From NCBI GenBank assembly GCA_034008185.1, contig CM067086.1:65270286-65334285 (forward strand): DNA of 64,000 nt, given 5' to 3'. Below the pieces are notes generated by a model. It had not been told where the DNA came from. It did not search any database and saw nothing but the letters and a program-made list of their open reading frames with translations. A program made the position numbers and the translations under genes. Within the stretch, counting starts at the first letter, position 1, and every line of letters starts with the position of its first letter. This DNA is from Gorsachius magnificus. Taxonomy: Eukaryota; Chordata; Aves; Pelecaniformes; Ardeidae. Positions 59,101 to 64,000 of the stretch are shown piece by piece.

Positions 59101-60328
59101 GCGTTATGGTCAAGCAAGCAAATTTCCCCGTGCCCACGTTCGAAGTACCCCACGAGCCACAGCTCACACCCATGCAGAACGATGACCAAAACTGATGTTC
59201 CTGTGAATTTAAGGCTGTCTCTCAGGATCCTCTATTAGCAAAAATCTGCCTGACATTTTACCCTAGTTGCGTTTTTATGAGTAGCCGGTTAACCGATAGA
59301 TTTTCCGATTTTTTTTCTTTTCACAAAAGCTTTGCCTGTTCACATCGGGGAAGGTGAATGCCTCCTCGCAACGCAGCCGCAGGTGGTGGAGATTTCTAGA
59401 GCACTGGGATCGCCACCGCCAGCTGACAGCATGGAAGACGCACTCTGAGCGGGGAACATGGGGTTCTGCACACACCCGCTCCCTCCCTTCTTCACCCGTG
59501 TCCCATTAGTGATACCATCACAGCAGACTTGTACAGTAGTGGAAATTTTTTTAAAAAAAAATTAGTATAAACACAACCCAAACCTGCTCATATTAAAACA
59601 ATTAAGGAATTAAGGGATGCCACAGCATGTGGGGAGAACTAAGCTATTATTTTATTCCTTGATAGATAGTAAGTTCACTGAAAATTGAGTATCATGCTAC
59701 TCAAAAGTGTTTGTGAGAGGGGGTGAAATCTGGAAAACAAAAAAGTCTTCGTTTCTTTTAAGGAAGACTTCATTCTGAAAATGCCAGTGTTCTTTTTTCT
59801 TTAACATCTTCTAAATTAAACTTCCATTTTTCATTTTAAAATAGCATTTTCCTACCAAAAATAGACTAAAAAAAGTTTTTAAAGGTATTAAATAGCCAAA
59901 AAAAATATCTGTTTTCAGTGTGTATAGTCCACTCTGACTGCTTTCTGCTTCAGTCACCAAAAAGAAAATACATTATCCACCCAGCACCTTCTGTAAGGTG
60001 CTCAAAACCCTACCAAAGGATTTAGGATTTACACACCGACCTTTCCATCAGCCAGACAACTCCCTTCTCTGTCAGCTCAAGGGAAGAAAAAGTTGGAAGC
60101 CCAAGTCTAGAGCCAATGAATGAGGTGGTATTGGATGAGTTTTCTAAGAAATATCCTAACAGGATTCCATTTGGGAAGAGGTTCAGGCTAAAAGCTTGTC
60201 TGTGGTGCTGCAGAAAAAAAGTGAAATCCCAGCTATCAGCCAGGTGACCGCTCAGGAAAATCACAGGAGGAGGATTTTGCAAGTGAGAGCTGTTTCCAGG
60301 TGGTTTAAGGCCTTTATAAGGATTCAGC

Positions 60329-60416
60329 AGGGGGAAAAAAAAAAGAGAGAGAAAAAAAGAAAATAAAAATAAAGGAAAAAAAAAAGGAGGGAAAAAAGAA
60401 AAATAAAAAGAAAGGG
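60329..60416 (+). repeat. Purine-rich tract, 88 bp
   Basis: Nearly all bases are A or G on the plus strand, with only three T interruptions. The tract shows no fixed period. On the minus strand it creates a phenylalanine/serine-rich open frame, which is an artefact. Confidence 0.9.
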
Positions 60417-62472
60417 CAAGTATAAAAACTGCTTTTACCATAAGAGTAGGGAAACACAGAATAATTTACAAACTGACATCTGATGGATTTAGAAATGTTC
60501 CTTTGGGACAAACACTTGAAAGTATTTCATCCATGCTGCGATATTTTCACTGGGTTTAATAAGTTTGGAATCCAGTCTCTCCTTCCCTCTCCCAAGCCAC
60601 ACACAGGTGCCAAAACTGGATCTAAGAGGAGGGTGTATCCAGTGCCACTTCCACAGCCACGGCTGCCGTATTCCCTGAGACACCCACAGCCTGGCTCCTC
60701 TTCACTTTCACCGTAGGGACGTTGGTGGTGGACAAAAGGAAGAAGAAAATATTTCAGTGAAAGGACAGAACTCTCAAGGCTATTAATTCATAGAATCCAA
60801 AATATCCCGCATGCTGGGCATGGATGCTAGTGGACAGAGATGCCCGGCTCCCCCTGAGGATGCCACTGCTTTCCAGAGGAACGGGAAGGTGAGGCTGCAG
60901 GGGAACTTATGCCACCTCTAGGAAATTTGGGCAGATCCCTCAATATCCTTCCATCTTTTAAACAAAGGGGGAACTTGCCAGGGTATAAATTTGTAGTTCT
61001 TTGGTTCCCAGCAAGGGAACTAACTCGTCTAAATACAACTGGTCCCAATTAAGGCATGCAGCCAAATTAAGCCCTTGAAGCTGCGTGGTCTTGTACTTGC
61101 AACAGAGCTCCCTAAAAGCCAGGGACAGTGAGGGCAACAGCAACTCTTTGCAAATGTTTGTGAGGCTTCGCTATTGGAATGAGCACCTTGCACTCTCCAT
61201 CTGCCTCAGATGTGTGTAGCCACATGAGTTTTTACACATCCTTTGGTTAAACCTGAGTGAAATTTAGCACTCTGGGACACCATGGGGAGTTGCCCATTTG
61301 CCCATTTCTCCATGGCTCTAAGCCACGTAAATGGTGCTTCCTCGAGGACAGTAGAAGCATCATTTGAAATTCCTGCTCTGGAAGAGGCTGTGAGTGTTAT
61401 TTCTTTGGATTTTGAAGACAGGCAATAAGAAGCCTGAAGAAAGGGACATGAGCGTGTATGTGAAAAGCAGTTGAGGCACCAGACCAGTCCTCCCACAAGC
61501 TCTTTGCTTGGCCTTCATTTACAAGACGGTTCCTCCCTTGCAGAATGGAGGCAATGAGCCCCTGTACTGCCAGGTGTGGTGTGAATTAATTCATTAGCAC
61601 TGCCAAAGTATCCAAATGATAGATTAATTTCATAACTAATGATAACTAAAGTATTTATTAATAGAGAGAGTAATAGCTAGAGTTCCATCCAGCACGAAGT
61701 TCTTTTATCGGCTCACCCATAAATACCTGATTATTTAGGGTCAACCTTTCTTTTTTTTTCCCCACAATCCATAACATCCTCGTCCACATTTTTCTAAGGT
61801 CCCCACCTGCCTTTCTCAAAACCTTTTCACCATTTCCATTCCAGGCTGATTTTTCCTTCAGGTTTTTGAGGCATGCACAGGTTTGACAAAACAGCCACAT
61901 TTGAAGCAAAAATGGACCAGCTTCCAAGGCTCAGTGCCGCGATGTGAAAACGACCTTTGTGGGAGCATAAAGAGACCTGTTTATCCCAGAAATATTTTTC
62001 CTCAGAATAAAGGCCCACTTGGGCTGCAAAAGTAGCTTGTCTGCCCGAGAAAGAGCCTGCACATCTATTTACTTTCATAAATGGACTTGGATTTGTGATC
62101 TTAGCACACACGAAAAATCTGGAGTGTTAAAAGTCCTGTGTTCCATCGATAATAATTTATACATCTCACACTGGAAAGCTTTTTTGAATGACAAGTACAG
62201 GGTAAAATACAGCCAGTGGTGTTTATATTAGTTCTTTTTTTTTTTTTCTAATAGGCTTATATAGTAACTCCTGTAACAATTAATCCAAGCACAGAGGCTG
62301 AAACTATCTACAGAGCAAGAGGATAGCATGAAAATAAAATATTTCATTAAAAAATGTGCTCTGGTTTAAAAATTCTTAGTTATGTGAAAGGAATTGGCTT
62401 TCTTCCTTTTGTAGTGTTTCCTTATTAAAGAACGGCGGTAAGTTAAGGGGAGTTGGGCAATTATACTATTAT

Positions 62473-63055
62473 ACTATAATTTGCATTTCTTGATAAGCTT
62501 ATATCAAAAAATGTTGGAAAGTCGCATTTCAATAAAATATTTAAATTGCTGACATAGCCTGTGACTGTCTGTACTACATAGACTCAAGATACACTGCAAC
62601 TTGTTCTGAATTTCTCATCAGGTGTCAAACATGCAGATTTATGGACTGCATAGACTAAATCACAGCAAATGCCCTAAATCTGGAACTATAGAAACCCACT
62701 TCCAGCTCCATGCTCAGGTAGGAATCCTATAGCCGTGGTCCAAAATCCTACAGGGAGTCCAAAAGCAAAGTACGGTACGAGAAAAATATCCTGGGGCTAA
62801 AAGCAAAATACTACAAGGGGCAAAATAGGGCTGAAGTTACTGCTTGCCTACAGGTTTCACTGAAGATGAGAGCATGAGCCGATGAAGGAGCCTTGTTCAG
62901 CCTGGAGCAGAGGAGGCTGAGGGGAGCCCTCATCACTCCCTACAACTGCCTGACAGGAGGGGGGAGACGGGGGGGGTCAGTTTTTTCTCCCTAATAACAA
63001 GCAATAGGACTAGGGGAAATGGCCTCAAGTTGCACCAGGGCAGGTTTAGATTGGA
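62473..63055 (+). repeat. Probable donor of the 583-bp duplicated block
   Basis: This matches 12034-12617 with a single 1-bp difference (62495 region). To its left, unique DNA continues without any junction signature (the block merely follows an ATTATACTATTATACTATAA run). On its right it runs into the 3' part of its own CR1. Because this locus is continuous while the 12-kb locus has a CR1 interrupted at a 35-bp direct repeat, this copy is the likelier source. The about 415 bp of non-CR1 sequence has no recognised family. Confidence 0.8.
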
Positions 63056-63267
63056 TATTAGGGAAAATTTCTTCCCCAAAAGGGCTGTCAAGCACTGGAT
63101 GGGGCTGCCCAGGGAAGGGGTCGAGTCCCCATCCCTGGGGGAATTTAAAAGCCGGGCAGGCAAGGTGCTTAGGGACATGGTTTGGTGGTGGGATGGCAGG
63201 GTTAGGGTAATGGTTGGGCTTGATCATCTTAAAGGTCTTTTCCAACCCAAACGATTCTATGATTCTA
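62880..63267 (+). mobile_element. CR1 LINE 3' fragment
   Basis: It starts near GATGAAGGAGCCTTGTTCAG, runs through the ORF2 C-terminal blocks with several frame-breaking changes, and continues into the 3' UTR (GGTTGGGCTTGATCATC / TTTTCCAACC). The decayed tail ATTCTATGATTCTAAGT ends about 63267. The first about 175 bp are duplicated in the 12-kb locus and the remainder is not. Confidence 0.9.
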
Positions 63268-64000
63268 AGTGAAAACACGCACTTTCCTCTTCCTCAAAAG
63301 CAATCCAAGGAAGAGATGCATGGCACAGCAACTCCTAGCTGGACATTCACGCCCTGGCCAACTCCATCTTCCTGCACATACCGACACATGCACCAGCCCC
63401 AAGACTCTCCCCACAGACAGGACTTGCAAGCGCTGTGCCGATCACCATCACTGCTCCATCCTCCTCCTCCCAGCTGCAGGCAGGGCTGAGGAGCCGGTCT
63501 CTGCCCTTTCTCCTCTCCAGCCCTGATCCCGGCACTGCCCCAAGAACCGGAGCAGAAGGACAACCGGAGCAGAAGGACAACTAGAGCGTTGGTCACGGCT
63601 CTTCCTCCTCAAATGAGCACCTGCAGCCAGCCCTGCTCTCACCTGTCCTTGCCATAGCAAGCTTCAAATCAACTACCAGCATATTTTATCTACGACCTTA
63701 TCTGCACCTCATCCTGATGGCACTGTGTTTACACCTAGGAAGAGAAGAAGTTCAGGACTTGGAGGATATTCTCCAGTTCTCATCCAGCGACTCAGCACTA
63801 AATACTCCCTAGGCAGACATCAACAAACAAGAATACGCTTCAGGTGGCCAAACCAAGACACCTCGGCAGGATTCTGCTCTCACTAATTGGGTTGTCGGCA
63901 CCTCCTGAACTCGGACTCCCTCTTGGCGTTCAACGCTGCCACGTCAATCAAGGCGCCACATCGATGCAGCCACATCACTGGTCTAAACGAGGCACCAAGA
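63268..64000. other. GC-richer non-coding DNA
   Basis: No gene was recognised. A 17-bp unit, AACCGGAGCAGAAGGAC, is tandemly duplicated at 63545-63578. Overlapping open frames on both strands (63269-63660) have no recognisable domain. Confidence 0.6.

Larger units (their letters stand above)
48765..62472. other. 13.7-kb gene-free stretch
   Basis: No exon, RNA gene or interspersed repeat was convincingly recognised. Immediately after the CR1, CTGGTGACAG-like words recur three times (48777-48810). T-rich runs lie at 51420-51432, 55821-55832, 57891-57904 and 58699-58729, and a purine tract at 60329-60416. Possible but weak traces of the palindromic amniote repeat words occur near 50740-50800 and 57490-57530. 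Notable palindromes and one candidate element are listed separately. The open frame of 163 codons at 56189-56680 minus is AT-driven and has no recognisable domain. Confidence 0.55.

Noticed and set aside
60022..60441. Open frame of 139 codons, minus strand
   Set aside because: Phe/Ser-rich part is the complement of the purine tract.
60780..60800. TTCATAGAATCC as the start of a minus-strand CR1 tail
   Set aside because: Only about 10 bases match and no CR1 hairpin or coding sequence follows.
1..64000. tRNA, rRNA or snRNA genes
   Set aside because: No A/B-box pair, cloverleaf or conserved snRNA words were found on either strand by eye. A covariance-model scan was not possible.

Overview
The window reads as nuclear DNA of a bird. 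Several CR1 LINE fragments end in the short tail repeat typical of avian CR1 (units of ATTCTATG). They sit among older relics that resemble MIR-like SINEs, an old CR1/L3-like LINE and palindromic MITE families known from slowly evolving amniote genomes. I see no primate or rodent style SINEs, no retroviral LTR pair and no bacterial gene organisation.

No host protein-coding gene, exon series, tRNA or rRNA can be supported anywhere in the 64 kb. The only reading frames with recognisable protein similarity are decayed C-terminal pieces of the CR1 reverse-transcriptase polyprotein, the best at 48061-48660. The window is best described as a gene desert or a very long intron. AT-rich stretches with many homeodomain-, POU- and TCF-like words (for example 820-1210, 1590-1960, 8330-9080, 17150-17570, 41660-42150, 55830-56190) look like candidate conserved non-coding elements, but conservation could not be tested here.

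Layout: 1-9.5 kb is AT-rich, with a 40-bp tandem duplication (2945-3024), a five-copy ~21-bp minisatellite (3963-4069) and a MIR-like relic. 9.5-12.8 kb is a cluster of four plus-strand CR1 pieces. 13-37 kb is mostly featureless, with a few fossil repeats, a palindromic MITE (29206-29480), a CpG-dense islet (32750-32890) and microsatellites. 37.4-38.6 kb holds an old minus-strand CR1-like LINE and a MIR-like SINE. 44.9-48.8 kb holds three more plus-strand CR1 copies, including the best preserved one. 49-62.4 kb is gene-free. 62.5-63.3 kb holds another CR1 and the donor of a duplicated block.

The most striking observation is a 583-bp block at 12036-12618 that is almost identical (one 1-bp indel seen) to 62474-63055, about 50 kb away. 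In the first locus the block interrupts a CR1 exactly at a 35-bp direct repeat. In the second it is part of unique DNA running into a different CR1. Outside the block the two CR1 tails differ at about 10% of positions. This pattern fits ectopic, CR1-primed break repair that copied distant unique DNA into a CR1, or an assembly error that mimics it. It does not fit ordinary retrotransposition.
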